Assembly: GCA_002690445.1 (NCBI GenBank)
Contig: NZER01000202.1
Span: 1-8,319 of the forward strand
Length of the DNA: 8,319 nucleotides
From: Candidatus Pacearchaeota archaeon
GTDB lineage: Archaea > Nanoarchaeota > Nanoarchaeia > Pacearchaeales > GW2011-AR1
Reading direction: 5' to 3'
The position numbers were made by a program, and so were the translations under genes. The notes beneath the pieces are model-generated. The model ran no database searches. It was given only the letters and a program-made list of their open reading frames with translations, and was not told the DNA's origin. Shown piece after piece: positions 1-4,888 of the stretch (position 1 is the first letter of the stretch; every line of letters starts with the position of its first letter).

Positions 1-219
1 GTAGTCATAGTCCTCCATATATCTAAGCGTAGTAAGTATCTTCTTTAATCCTTGCGAAGTGCTATACATATCTTCTTCAGTCTTAGGATATACATCCTTA
101 ACTAACTGTTGTATAAACTTATAGTCTTTATCTTCGTAGCCACTAACATATACCATTGGGAAGTTCTCTTTACCTCTCAACACTAACTTTATATCTTCTA
201 TTGTAAACTCTTTAGGCAT
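1..219 (-). CDS. Hypothetical protein, C-terminus cut by window edge
   Basis: An open frame of 73 codons runs off the left edge, so only the N-terminal part is seen. It begins MPKEFTIEDIKLVLRGKENF and is mixed-charge and soluble, with no signal peptide or membrane segment. I do not recognise a family. The ATG at 219 is chosen because GGGAG lies about 7 nt before it. An in-frame ATG six codons upstream (237) sits inside the preceding gene and lacks a ribosome site. The start overlaps the stop of the 212-376 gene in the string ATGCCTAA, so it is probably translated by coupling as the last visible member of the four-gene operon that starts at 749. Confidence 0.8.
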   Translation of the reverse strand, partial: MPKEFTIEDIKLVLRGKENFPMVYVSGYEDKDYKFIQQLVKDVYPKTEEDMYSTSQGLKKILTTLRYMEDYDY

Positions 220-376
220 CGTTATTCTCCCATTCATATATCGCTTGGTCTATTTCACTATACGCTCTCTTTAAAGGTTTATCAGGTATAAGCATTATAT
301 TATCATCCATATCATAGAATGTTATCTCATATGAGCTTACTTTTTGTATATGTTCTCTATAATGTTCGTATGTCAT
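212..376 (-). CDS. Small acidic hypothetical protein (54 aa)
   Basis: A 54-residue soluble acidic protein starting MTYEHYREHIQKVSSYEITF and ending WENNDA. GAGAGGT lies 6 nt before the ATG. The start shares one base with the stop of the upstream gene (TAATG), and its own stop overlaps the next gene's ATG. These two couplings are the main evidence that this short frame is real. No family is recognised. The middle (YEITFYDMDDNIMLIP) could form beta strands, which is only an inference from residue pattern. Confidence 0.75.
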   Translation of the reverse strand: MTYEHYREHIQKVSSYEITFYDMDDNIMLIPDKPLKRAYSEIDQAIYEWENNDA

Positions 377-489
377 TACCAACCTCTCATATCACAAAGA
401 CAGGTGTTGTTTTCTATTGCACAATCACAAACTAAGCATACTTCTATGCCCATTTCATCTATCCTTATTGGTTCTATGTCTTTATTCAT
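376..489 (-). CDS. Tiny cysteine-rich, putative zinc-binding protein (37 aa)
   Basis: A 37-residue protein with five cysteines: CLVCDC at residues 18-23, then CLC around residues 30-32. This layout (CxxCxC then CxC) could bind one zinc ion and resembles the minimal zinc fingers often encoded by archaeal viruses and plasmids; that role is inferred. The ATG overlaps the stop of the 87-aa gene (ATGA), and the stop overlaps the next start (TAATG), so it is tightly embedded in the operon. With so few residues no specific function can be assigned. Confidence 0.72.
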   Translation of the reverse strand: MNKDIEPIRIDEMGIEVCLVCDCAIENNTCLCDMRGW

Positions 490-749
490 AAATCTACTCC
501 GCTTAGGGCTTGCTGTCTTATCCCTTCGTCGTGTTCTTTATATTCCTCAAACGAACCTACGTTGTGCGGGTAAATTGCACTCTTAAAGTATAGGTTGCTT
601 ATAGCTAAGCGTCTTTCTCTAAAAGATGTGTCAATAGTATAAGCTCTATTGTTCACAGGTATATCTTTCATAAGCTCGGCTATCTGTTCAGGCTTTAACA
701 TAGAGAGAATACTCTCTATATCTTTCAGTGTTTCTGAGTCGCTGGTCAT
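486..749 (-). CDS. Hypothetical protein, first gene of left operon (87 aa)
   Basis: An 87-residue soluble protein starting MTSDSETLKDIESILSMLKP. Residues 5-30 look helical and amphipathic (LKDIESILSMLKPEQIAELM), followed by a basic stretch FRERRLA near residue 43. No recognised family. GAGGAG lies about 5 nt before the ATG and a CTTTAAATA box lies about 35 bp upstream, so this is the promoter-proximal gene of a four-gene minus-strand operon. Its TGA overlaps the next ATG. The N-terminal helical region might mediate dimerisation, which is a guess. Confidence 0.82.
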   Translation of the reverse strand: MTSDSETLKDIESILSMLKPEQIAELMKDIPVNNRAYTIDTSFRERRLAISNLYFKSAIYPHNVGSFEEYKEHDEGIRQQALSGVDL

Positions 750-778
750 AATTTCTCCTCAGTATTACAAGGTTTCAA

Positions 779-834
779 AGTATTTAAAGCTTTGGGCGGT
801 TTTCGGGCCTTAAAGATATAGAGTCGTGCTTAGC
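779..834 (-). promoter_or_regulatory. Promoter of the 749 operon with GCTAAGCACGA box
   Basis: Read on the minus strand, AAAGCTTTAAATAC holds a TATA box (781-788) whose centre is about 27 bp before a predicted start near 757, giving a leader of under 10 nt. A second AT-rich element (CTATATCTTTAAGG) lies about 25-30 bp further upstream, as in the composite promoters elsewhere in the window. Beyond it is GCTAAGCACGA (824-834), a motif found in four spacers. No CCCATGGG palindrome is present here, so this is a divergent or decayed copy of the design. Confidence 0.7.
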
Positions 835-928
835 CCTTCCTACCCCCTAATCCCGCCTATCATATGCAGATTTCGGGGGAAGCTTAATATATAACCCCTT
901 ACAATATATTATACTATATTAAGAATAT

Positions 929-1320
929 GGCTCTATTATGCAATATATATCTTTGCTCTATTAGTATTATAAATAGATTAATAGAGCCAAATGCATAGTA
1001 GAGCCTATAATATATAGCAACCTACTGTTATAACTACCTCTTCTTTGTTTACACATATAACCCAAACCAGTTCAGATATAGAACTTAAACTGTGGTTTTA
1101 GTTTGAAGCAGGCTCTATTTATCACATTAATTTTCTCAGTATGGCTTTGCAACGTAGAGCATAGTAATTTTCTCACCTACGCTTAGCGTTAGAGAGTTAT
1201 ATGCTCTATTTTGCCCACCCTCTTCTGCTAAAACTTATCAGCCCGATTTTTATAAGCTCTATATAAGCAATTAGTTTCTCATTCGTGCTCAGCTGTAATC
1301 GAGCTAACGCTTTATAGAGC
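929..1320. repeat. Nine GCTCTA/TAGAGC repeats, iteron-like spacer
   Basis: This gene-free AT-rich spacer carries the hexamer GCTCTA or its complement at 930, 955, 982, 999, 1112, 1155, 1203, 1256 and 1315, often extended to GGCTCTATT. Two copies (955-963 and 979-987) form a perfect 9-bp inverted repeat with a 15-nt centre. About 0.2 copies would be expected by chance in this length. It lies between a leftward operon and a rightward promoter. Repeats in both orientations in AT-rich DNA are typical of replication origins or operator clusters in small elements. No Rep gene is visible nearby, so origin function is unproven. The flanking parts (835-928 and 1321-1369) show nothing else. Confidence 0.6.
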
Positions 1321-1369
1321 TTTGTATATAAGTATGTTAGACATATAGAGGTTGCTTGAGTTTATATCA

Positions 1370-1476
1370 CCCCATGGGGCTGGCAATAATCCTATAAACA
1401 GTGAGCGGGACGTATAACGGGCTATATAAGTATCGGGGAGCTTTATATACTATTCGAGGGCAAAGCTTTATATATC
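1370..1476 (+). promoter_or_regulatory. Composite triple-TATA promoter M1
   Basis: The module has a perfect palindrome CCCCATGGGG (1370-1379), a GAGCGGGAC box (1403-1411) and three TATA-like elements: TATATAAG (1423-1430), TTTATATA (1442-1449) and TTTATATA (1467-1474). Their starts are 19 and 25 bp apart. The last is placed correctly for initiation near 1497, which would give a leader of about 17 nt holding GAAAGGAGGT. It drives the 121-aa gene. Confidence 0.8.
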
Positions 1477-1514
1477 ACCCTGACCCTGTATTAGTATGAA
1501 GAAAGGAGGTAAAA

Positions 1515-1880
1515 ATGCCAGCAACTAAGCCAACCCAAAAGGGAACAGCTATGGATTATCTAAGTGCGCCCCGTGATTCCGGTATCGTTAAGTCAATTAT
1601 GACTCAACTCGGATTTACTGCGCCAAAAGGTGGTCGTCTGCCCGCAGGTGTCAAACTTGACACTCTTGTAGCACTCGACGAAGCGTTAGGCGTGTCCGAT
1701 TTTGCGGATTGCGTCTCTGCGCTTTCATCCAGAATTGCTACGCTTCAGGCGGGCCGTCGTGTGTCTACTGCGAAAATCAGTGCCACGCCGGAGTCTATCG
1801 TAGCATCTGTTCAAGCAGGGAAAATTTCGCTCGCTGACCTCAAGGCTAAAATCCTTGAGTTAGAAGCGGAAACTTCTTAA
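1515..1880 (+). CDS. Hypothetical 121-aa protein with strong ribosome site
   Basis: The protein starts MPATKPTQKGTAMDYLSAPR and ends LADLKAKILELEAETS. It is Ala-, Ser- and Leu-rich, soluble, with no signal peptide, no membrane segment and a single Cys. The last 30 residues are predicted to form an amphipathic helix. AAAGGAGGT lies 5 nt before the ATG, the best Shine-Dalgarno match in the window. It is the only gene visible behind promoter M1 and is followed by the structured non-coding region. Its GC content is clearly higher than that of the flanking genes and its codons differ, which suggests high expression or a separate origin. I do not recognise a family. A structural or DNA-associated role would fit strong expression, but is speculation. 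Confidence 0.88.
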   Translation: MPATKPTQKGTAMDYLSAPRDSGIVKSIMTQLGFTAPKGGRLPAGVKLDTLVALDEALGVSDFADCVSALSSRIATLQAGRRVSTAKISATPESIVASVQAGKISLADLKAKILELEAETS

Positions 1881-2640
1881 GCAGGGTTCACTGAAACTCA
1901 CTCGGGAGAGAGAGCAGTATAAAAATGAGTCTCCCATTTACATTTACCTGACGTCGGTAATACGGCGCGTTGGTATGTATAACGCCACTTGCAAAACAGA
2001 AACTCAGTTCCCACGCGAAACTTAGACCACGTCCCTCCGGCGCTCTTAGTCCCTTGTTAAAGTAACTTTTTAAAGTCGACCGACGCTTTTTCTCAAACTA
2101 AGATTTGACCGCGCAAACGATTTGAATCATTTCACTCCGTGTTAATAAACTGAAAAGTCTGATTATTCTCTTGGACCTTTATATATACGCTTTCTCACCT
2201 GACCGTTCGCGGTTTGTCTGAAGGGACGCGCCACCCTTATTATTCTCAGTTTCTCTTTTAGGATGACAAAAGTTCTAAACAGGAGGGCGTTAAAGTGGGA
2301 CGCCCAACCCCTTATATAGGGGCGCCCTCCGATGTGAAATTTACCACATGGGGGTCGGGACTAGCGGCCCTCCAGACCGCCGACTCCCTTATATAAAGGT
2401 GTGGGTGAGCGTGACGTTCACGCCCACAAAGAAACGCCCAACTACGTGAGTAGTTTTTAATCGCTTCTTACCTTGTGCCACGCACCTAATCCATTTGGAC
2501 ATCGGTGTGCGGTCAAGTGCCTTAGGGGATTGGGGCCCCTTATTCAGCCACCACGATAACGGGAAGCTATCCCATTAATGTAAACAACGGAAACTCAGGC
2601 CGGCCTTCATTGAATCCTTCCAATTTAATGGTTGTTGGGT
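1881..2640. ncRNA. Gene-free region rich in hairpins, probable structured RNA(s)
   Basis: All frames are closed by frequent stops on both strands, yet the sequence is more GC-rich than other spacers and dense in stems. Examples: GGGAGA/TCTCCC (1904-1935), GCGTT/AACGC (1967-1985), GGAGGGCG/CGCCCTCC (2282-2330) competing with GGGCGT/ACGCCC (2285-2305) plus CCCC/GGGG (2308-2322), GTCG+GCGG/CCGCCGAC (2354-2384), GTGG+GCGTGA/TCACGC+CCAC (2401-2427), ACTAC/GTAGT (2441-2454) and CCACGCACC/GGTGTGCGG (2478-2522). A strong plus-strand TATA box, CTTTATATATAC, lies near 2177-2188. It may hold one large RNA or several small ones on either strand. It does not match rRNA, RNase P or SRP RNA that I can recognise. 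Confidence 0.5.
2441..2459 (+). terminator. Hairpin plus T-run terminator
   Basis: A 5-bp stem ACTAC/GTAGT closes a GTGA (GNRA-type) tetraloop and is followed directly by TTTTT on the plus strand. With the CTTTATATATAC box near 2180 it would bound a plus-strand RNA of about 250 nt. No T-run is present in the opposite direction. Confidence 0.5.
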
Positions 2641-2691
2641 CTTTTCGAGTCTTAAGCCTCTTACGACCTTCTATACATACAATAGCGTATG

Positions 2692-2703
2692 CCTATTTAA
2701 AGC
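2692..2703 (-). promoter_or_regulatory. Possible minus-strand TATA box into 2460-2670
   Basis: Minus-strand GCTTTAAATAGG overlaps the last base of the 36-aa gene's stop codon and points into the gene-free region. It is followed by the inverted repeat CATAC/GTATG (2676-2691). It could start an antisense or structured RNA; no open frame follows with a good ribosome site. Confidence 0.35.
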
Positions 2704-2813
2704 TATCGTATATTTCTGCAAATCATATCAATAAGGTCTAACTTACTGCTGGCTTTGTCGCCAGTCATTAAGACGCCCTTAATCTTTCCGATTCGCTGTT
2801 CGTAGTTATTCAT
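2703..2813 (-). CDS. Small basic hypothetical protein (36 aa)
   Basis: A 36-residue protein, MNNYEQRIGKIKGVLMTGDK to the end RNIR. Support comes from AGGAGGT placed 4 nt before the ATG, within the last codons of the upstream gene, and from the 1-nt gap after that gene's stop. It is probably one or two helices and basic. No family is recognised. It is the last gene of the two-gene operon from promoter M2. Confidence 0.72.
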   Translation of the reverse strand: MNNYEQRIGKIKGVLMTGDKASSKLDLIDMICRNIR

Positions 2814-2814
2814 T

Positions 2815-3054
2815 TTATACCTCCTGTTTTATTCCGTAAGCTTTTATATCACTAACGTAAGTATCTCCGTATTCAAATTCTCCGTAAGTCATATCACTCT
2901 TAACAGCGCAAAACCAACGGGCATAATCATTATTAGCTTCGTTCTCAGCGTTCTGATATTTCCTTAGCACTCGCCATTCAAAGTTGGCGGGGCCTTTCCA
3001 TATTTCATACGGGTTATCTATTTTTCTCGTTTTGTTGCATTCGTTCTTGGTCAT
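2815..3054 (-). CDS. Hypothetical protein with aromatic core (79 aa)
   Basis: A 79-residue soluble protein. After a polar N-terminus it has YEIWKGPANFEWRVLRKYQN (residues 16-35), then YARWFCAVKSDMTYGEFEYG and DTYVSDI. The dense Trp, Tyr and Phe pattern alternating with charged residues suggests a compact alpha/beta fold. I have no family name to give. AGGAG lies 7 nt before the ATG and promoter M2 is directly upstream with a very short leader. Its last codons carry the ribosome site of the 36-aa gene. Confidence 0.88.
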   Translation of the reverse strand: MTKNECNKTRKIDNPYEIWKGPANFEWRVLRKYQNAENEANNDYARWFCAVKSDMTYGEFEYGDTYVSDIKAYGIKQEV

Positions 3055-3078
3055 ATTTTTCTCCTATTATACACACAG

Positions 3079-3175
3079 CGAGGGAGTTAATAAAGGTTGG
3101 GGTCAAATGAGTATATAAAGGTCGAGGGAGCTTTAATACCCTGATATAGAACCCGCGCACCCTTTACCCCATGGG
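3079..3175 (-). promoter_or_regulatory. Composite triple-TATA promoter M2
   Basis: Reading leftward: CCCATGGGG (3167-3175), a GCGCGGG box (3152-3158) and TATA-like elements whose plus-strand left ends are 3131, 3112 and 3087, again 19 and 25 bp apart. The last, TTTATTAA (3087-3094), is placed to start transcription near 3063 for the 79-aa gene. Positions 3079-3119 are identical to 3819-3859 in promoter M3. Confidence 0.8.
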
Positions 3176-3177
3176 CT

Positions 3178-3255
3178 TGGCAGAGCTGGAGGGATTTGAA
3201 CCCTCGTCCCAAGGTCGAAAGCCTTGGATGCTGGACCAGCCTACACTACAGCTCC
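3178..3255 (-). tRNA. tRNA-Glu (anticodon TTC) with encoded CCA
   Basis: The minus strand folds into a full cloverleaf. The acceptor is GGAGCTG/CAGCTCT with a G-U first pair, and the D arm is GTGT/GCAT with an 11-nt loop holding GG. The anticodon stem is CAAGG/CCTTG with loop CTTTCGA (anticodon at 3217-3219). The T arm is GAGGG/CCCTC with loop TTCAAAT, followed by discriminator G and CCA (3178-3180). The variable loop is 4 nt. There is no intron. It begins 3 nt after the stop of the 35-aa gene, so it is probably processed from that operon's transcript. Its CCA end is only 2 nt from the CCCATGGGG palindrome of promoter M2. Confidence 0.93.
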
Positions 3256-3257
3256 AC

Positions 3258-3365
3258 TTATATACTGCGCTCTAATTCACGGATTAATACGCCGTATTCT
3301 TTGCGTGTTATTAAACGAGCTTCAAACATATGTCTGATATCGTTTGCCTTTTCGTCTATTGTCAT
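3258..3365 (-). CDS. Small helical hypothetical protein (35 aa)
   Basis: A 35-residue protein, MTIDEKANDIRHMFEARLIT then RKEYGVLIRELERSI. It resembles a short helix-turn-helix arrangement of charged amphipathic helices, similar in feel to a SHOCT domain (a short C-terminal domain with a repeated I/L, G, EF/EY pattern). That resemblance is only suggestive. GGAG lies upstream inside the end of the previous gene, and the gap to that gene is 1 nt. The stop is 3 nt before the tRNA 5' end. Confidence 0.7.
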   Translation of the reverse strand: MTIDEKANDIRHMFEARLITRKEYGVLIRELERSI

Positions 3366-3366
3366 T

Positions 3367-3552
3367 TTACCAATCTCCGTTGTCCGGCACGTCGTAGCTG
3401 TCTATTTCTGACATACCACAATCACAGTCGCCGTAAATCCAATTACAGTTTTCTTTGTGTTGCAATTCTTCAGAGGTCGCCCCAGATTCTTCGTAATGAA
3501 AATCGTCTCGGCCCCCTTCGTATTCGTATTTAAATTCTTTTCTTCGTGGCAT
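3367..3552 (-). CDS. Acidic cysteine-containing hypothetical protein (61 aa)
   Basis: A strongly acidic protein with a basic start (MPRRKEFKYEYEGGRDDFHY), then HKENCNWIYGDCDCG at residues 32-46 and an acidic tail ending DNGDW. One His and three Cys (HxxxCx6CxC) could form a single zinc site, an inference from spacing. AGGAG precedes the ATG by 7 nt. It has its own TATA box, embedded in the 3' end of the upstream gene, and may also be read from promoter M3. Confidence 0.8.
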   Translation of the reverse strand: MPRRKEFKYEYEGGRDDFHYEESGATSEELQHKENCNWIYGDCDCGMSEIDSYDVPDNGDW

Positions 3553-3568
3553 ATTTACTCCTAATCAC

Positions 3569-3790
3569 TTATAGCGACCGCCTTAATAAAGGTTTCGCTC
3601 GTTTTTGGTCAAGCCCTAAATCTCGGGCTAAAATTGCTTCACCTTCGGGCGTTATTCCACCTGTTGATAGAATTTTTCTCCCTGTTGGCTTCTTTCTCAC
3701 ATCGTAAAATCGAGGCGGTAGCGGTGTGCTGGCTGGCTTTTCTTGGGATTTCTCCCAAGCTCTATACATATCTTTTAAGCTTTGGCTCAT
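3569..3790 (-). CDS. Basic proline-rich hypothetical protein (73 aa)
   Basis: The protein starts MSQSLKDMYRAWEKSQEKPA. It has a Pro-rich linker (residues 19-28), a basic middle with VRKKPTGRK and a C-terminus KPLLRRSL. It is Lys/Arg-rich and may bind nucleic acid, inferred only from charge. AGGAG is 10 nt before this ATG. An ATG at 3798 closer to the ribosome site opens a three-codon frame whose TGA overlaps this start (ATGA), so a mini-ORF may couple translation here. The last eight codons also contain the TATA box of the next gene. Confidence 0.8.
   Translation of the reverse strand: MSQSLKDMYRAWEKSQEKPASTPLPPRFYDVRKKPTGRKILSTGGITPEGEAILARDLGLDQKRAKPLLRRSL
3583..3592 (-). promoter_or_regulatory. 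TATA box inside the 3' end of the 73-aa gene
   Basis: Minus-strand AACCTTTATTAAGG matches AACCTTTATTAACTC of promoters M2 and M3 and sits about 35 bp before the 61-aa gene's ATG, with TCGCTATAAG downstream like the CTCGCTGTG of M2. It lies within the codons for KPLLRR of the upstream gene. Confidence 0.6.
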
Positions 3791-3818
3791 TTTTGCATTT
3801 CTCCTAATTGCACTCTAA

Positions 3819-3919
3819 CGAGGGAGTTAATAAAGGTTGGGGTCAAATGAGTATATAAATATAGGGGATACTTATATAGTGCGTTTTAGGTCCCGCGCGA
3901 GGTTTTCAGCCCCATGGCC
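3819..3919 (-). promoter_or_regulatory. Composite triple-TATA promoter M3
   Basis: Reading leftward: GGCCATGGGG (3910-3919), GCGCGGGAC (3891-3899), AAAACGCACTATATAAG with TATA1 at 3871-3878, TATA2 at 3852-3859 and TATA3 at 3827-3834. Spacings are 19 and 25 bp. A 41-bp stretch is identical to M2. Initiation from TATA3 is expected near 3803, about 13 nt before the 73-aa gene. Confidence 0.82.
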
Positions 3920-4020
3920 CTAAGCGTCTGCGGCCAAACCGATTGGCCTTTGCAGTTGTAAGAATACGTCTTACAACACAGCACGCTCTGACATGATTCT
4001 AGAAGTCAAGAATCAGAGAA
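3920..4020 (-). ncRNA. Three-hairpin structured RNA, 3' end of the 4490 operon
   Basis: Three perfect or near-perfect stems are packed into 100 nt: CTGC+GGCCAA/TTGGCC+GCAG (3928-3955), TTGTAAGA/TCTTACAA with loop ATACG (3956-3976), and CTCT+GATTCT/AGAATC+AGAG (3986-4018). AGCGT/ACGCT (3923-3927 with 3983-3987) can close the first two into a three-way junction. It starts 2-3 nt after the stop of the 52-aa gene and ends at the M3 palindrome, the same place the tRNA-Glu occupies next to M2. It could be a 3' UTR processing or stability element, or a separate small RNA. The strand is inferred from the operon; no known RNA family is recognised. Confidence 0.5.
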
Positions 4021-4022
4021 TC

Positions 4023-4181
4023 TTAATCTATATATTCAAGTTGAGCTTTAGCTTTTATTATCGCTAATTCTAATTCGTCAAGCATCTGATTTAATATTTT
4101 CTCTGTTCGATTATTATCTTTAATCTGATTATCTTTAATCTGTTGAGAAACGTATTTAGGTTTCGGGCGTGGAGTAATCAT
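4023..4181 (-). CDS. Small coiled-coil-like protein (52 aa)
   Basis: A 52-residue protein starting MITPRPKPKYVSQQIKDNQI. A basic Pro-rich head is followed by a duplicated IKDNQIKDN and then about 28 residues of helix with heptad-like Leu and Ile (ILNQMLDELELAIIKAKAQL), consistent with a short coiled coil. The ATG directly follows the TAA of the zinc-finger gene (TAAATG), with a purine-rich GGGGGAA about 7 nt before it. It is the last gene of the M4 operon. Function unknown; dimerisation is likely but inferred. Confidence 0.75.
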   Translation of the reverse strand: MITPRPKPKYVSQQIKDNQIKDNNRTEKILNQMLDELELAIIKAKAQLEYID

Positions 4182-4301
4182 TTAAATTCCCCCCGTTGGT
4201 AGTTTTTCAAAATAATTTCTGCAAGGGTTACAAATCATACCCTGACCTTTAAATATTCGCATTGAGCGACGCGTTGCGCCACAGTTCCAACAGCAACCCA
4301 T
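4182..4301 (-). CDS. GATA-type zinc finger mini-protein (39 aa)
   Basis: The whole 39-residue protein is one zinc finger. It has CWNCGAT at residues 4-10 and ICNPCRNYFEKL at 23-34, giving C-x2-C-x16-C-x2-C. The GATA-family pattern is CxNCGAT, an Arg-rich middle, G, then (L/I)CNxCxxY; here Asn, GAT, RR, GxG, CNPC and Tyr all line up, with one residue fewer between the Cys pairs than the usual 17. GATA fingers bind DNA in eukaryotic regulators, so DNA binding is a fair but untested inference. The ATG follows the upstream TAA directly (TAAATG) and the next gene follows its TAA in the same way. Confidence 0.82.
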   Translation of the reverse strand: MGCCWNCGATRRSMRIFKGQGMICNPCRNYFEKLPTGGI

Positions 4302-4490
4302 TTAATCGCCTGCCTGAACTAAATCCATTTGGGCAAATTTATTTTTCGCCCACTTTGGCATTTGGCTAACAATCCACTCGTTAACCCTGTAGTGCCGAGC
4401 CATAAAAGACTCAAAGTCTACCTGACCGTTTAAGGTCTGATATTCGTGCCACGCGTTTAAATTACGCTGTTCATATATGTATTCTGTCAT
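4302..4490 (-). CDS. Hypothetical helical protein (62 aa)
   Basis: A 62-residue protein, MTEYIYEQRNLNAWHEYQTL, continuing with FESFMARHYRVNEWIVSQMP and a C-terminus QMDLVQAGD. It is aromatic-rich and probably all-helical, with no Cys motif. The middle segment has the feel of a YozE/SAM-like small helical domain, but I cannot support a family. AGGAG lies 7 nt upstream of the ATG in a leader identical over 49 bp to that of the 54-aa gene at 5302. It is the first gene of a three-gene operon with TAAATG junctions. Confidence 0.85.
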   Translation of the reverse strand: MTEYIYEQRNLNAWHEYQTLNGQVDFESFMARHYRVNEWIVSQMPKWAKNKFAQMDLVQAGD

Positions 4491-4657
4491 ATTTATCTCC
4501 TAATATAACTGTAGCGAGAGAGTATTTAAAGCTTTGCTTCGTTTTTGTATATAAAGCACGAGGGAGTATATATACTGCGTTTTAGGTCCCGCGCAAGGGT
4601 TCCAGAAAAAAGCTAAGCACGAACCACGTCCTAAATTTTTCTGGCTGGCCCATGGGG
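4487..4657 (-). promoter_or_regulatory. Composite triple-TATA promoter M4 with hairpin
   Basis: Reading leftward: CCCATGGG (4649-4656), a 9-bp perfect stem CCAGAAAAA/TTTTTCTGG (4602-4610 with 4636-4644) whose loop contains GCTAAGCACGAA, then GCGCGGGAC (4588-4596), and TATA-like elements with left ends 4567, 4548 and 4523 (19 and 25 bp apart). Positions 4487-4535 are identical to 5299-5347. Confidence 0.82.
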
Positions 4658-4678
4658 TTGGCGCCCTGCTTATATACC

Positions 4679-4789
4679 CTATTCTTCAAGAACTTGACAT
4701 TTACCATTTTCTGGCGTGGCGCAAATAGGACAGAAATATTTTTTACTAAATATAAAATCTTTAGCGTCCCAACTTTCTGGCTTACTCAT
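4679..4789 (-). CDS. Tiny putative zinc-binding protein (36 aa)
   Basis: A 36-residue protein, MSKPESWDAKDFIFSKKYFC then PICATPENGKCQVLEE. CPIC at residues 20-23 plus Cys at 30 give three potential ligands; a fourth could be Asp, Glu or another chain, so zinc binding is plausible rather than certain. The FCPIC turn is typical of zinc ribbons. Its ATG follows the previous gene's TAA directly (TAAATG), and GGAGGCGGT lies 4 nt upstream. It is the last gene of the M5-minus operon. The frame ends 22 bp before the M4 palindrome. Confidence 0.72.
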   Translation of the reverse strand: MSKPESWDAKDFIFSKKYFCPICATPENGKCQVLEE

Positions 4790-4888
4790 TTAATTACCGC
4801 CTCCACAATCGCAGTTATTACCACCGTGAGCGCAAACACATATATGAAATATTGTGCCTTTCCAAGCCGGTTTATCTGATTTATACAT
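4790..4888 (-). CDS. Tiny cysteine/glycine-rich protein (32 aa)
   Basis: A 32-residue protein, MYKSDKPAWKGTIFHICVCA then HGGNNCDCGGGN. It has CVC, His and CDC, which could form a compact metal site. The start overlaps the previous gene's TAA (ATGTATAA) and the stop abuts the next ATG, so it is coupled on both sides. Its 3' end GGAGGCGGT also serves as the ribosome site for the next gene. The Gly-rich tail may therefore reflect that signal as much as protein function. Confidence 0.65.
   Translation of the reverse strand: MYKSDKPAWKGTIFHICVCAHGGNNCDCGGGN

Noticed and set aside
1945..1975. Fragment resembling the 16S rRNA 530 loop (CGGTAATAC)
   Set aside because: The match is only about 9 bases with no flanking rRNA helices; taken as chance.
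1990..2010. RNase P RNA-like ACAGAAA string
   Set aside because: No other conserved RNase P RNA regions are found around it.
2262..2318. 18-codon plus-strand frame starting MTKVLNRR
   Set aside because: No ribosome site at the right distance, and it is covered by strong hairpins; judged non-coding.
2585..2620. 11-codon minus-strand frame MKAGLSFRCLH with GGAAGGA upstream
   Set aside because: Too short to support without homologues, although the ribosome-like sequence was noted.
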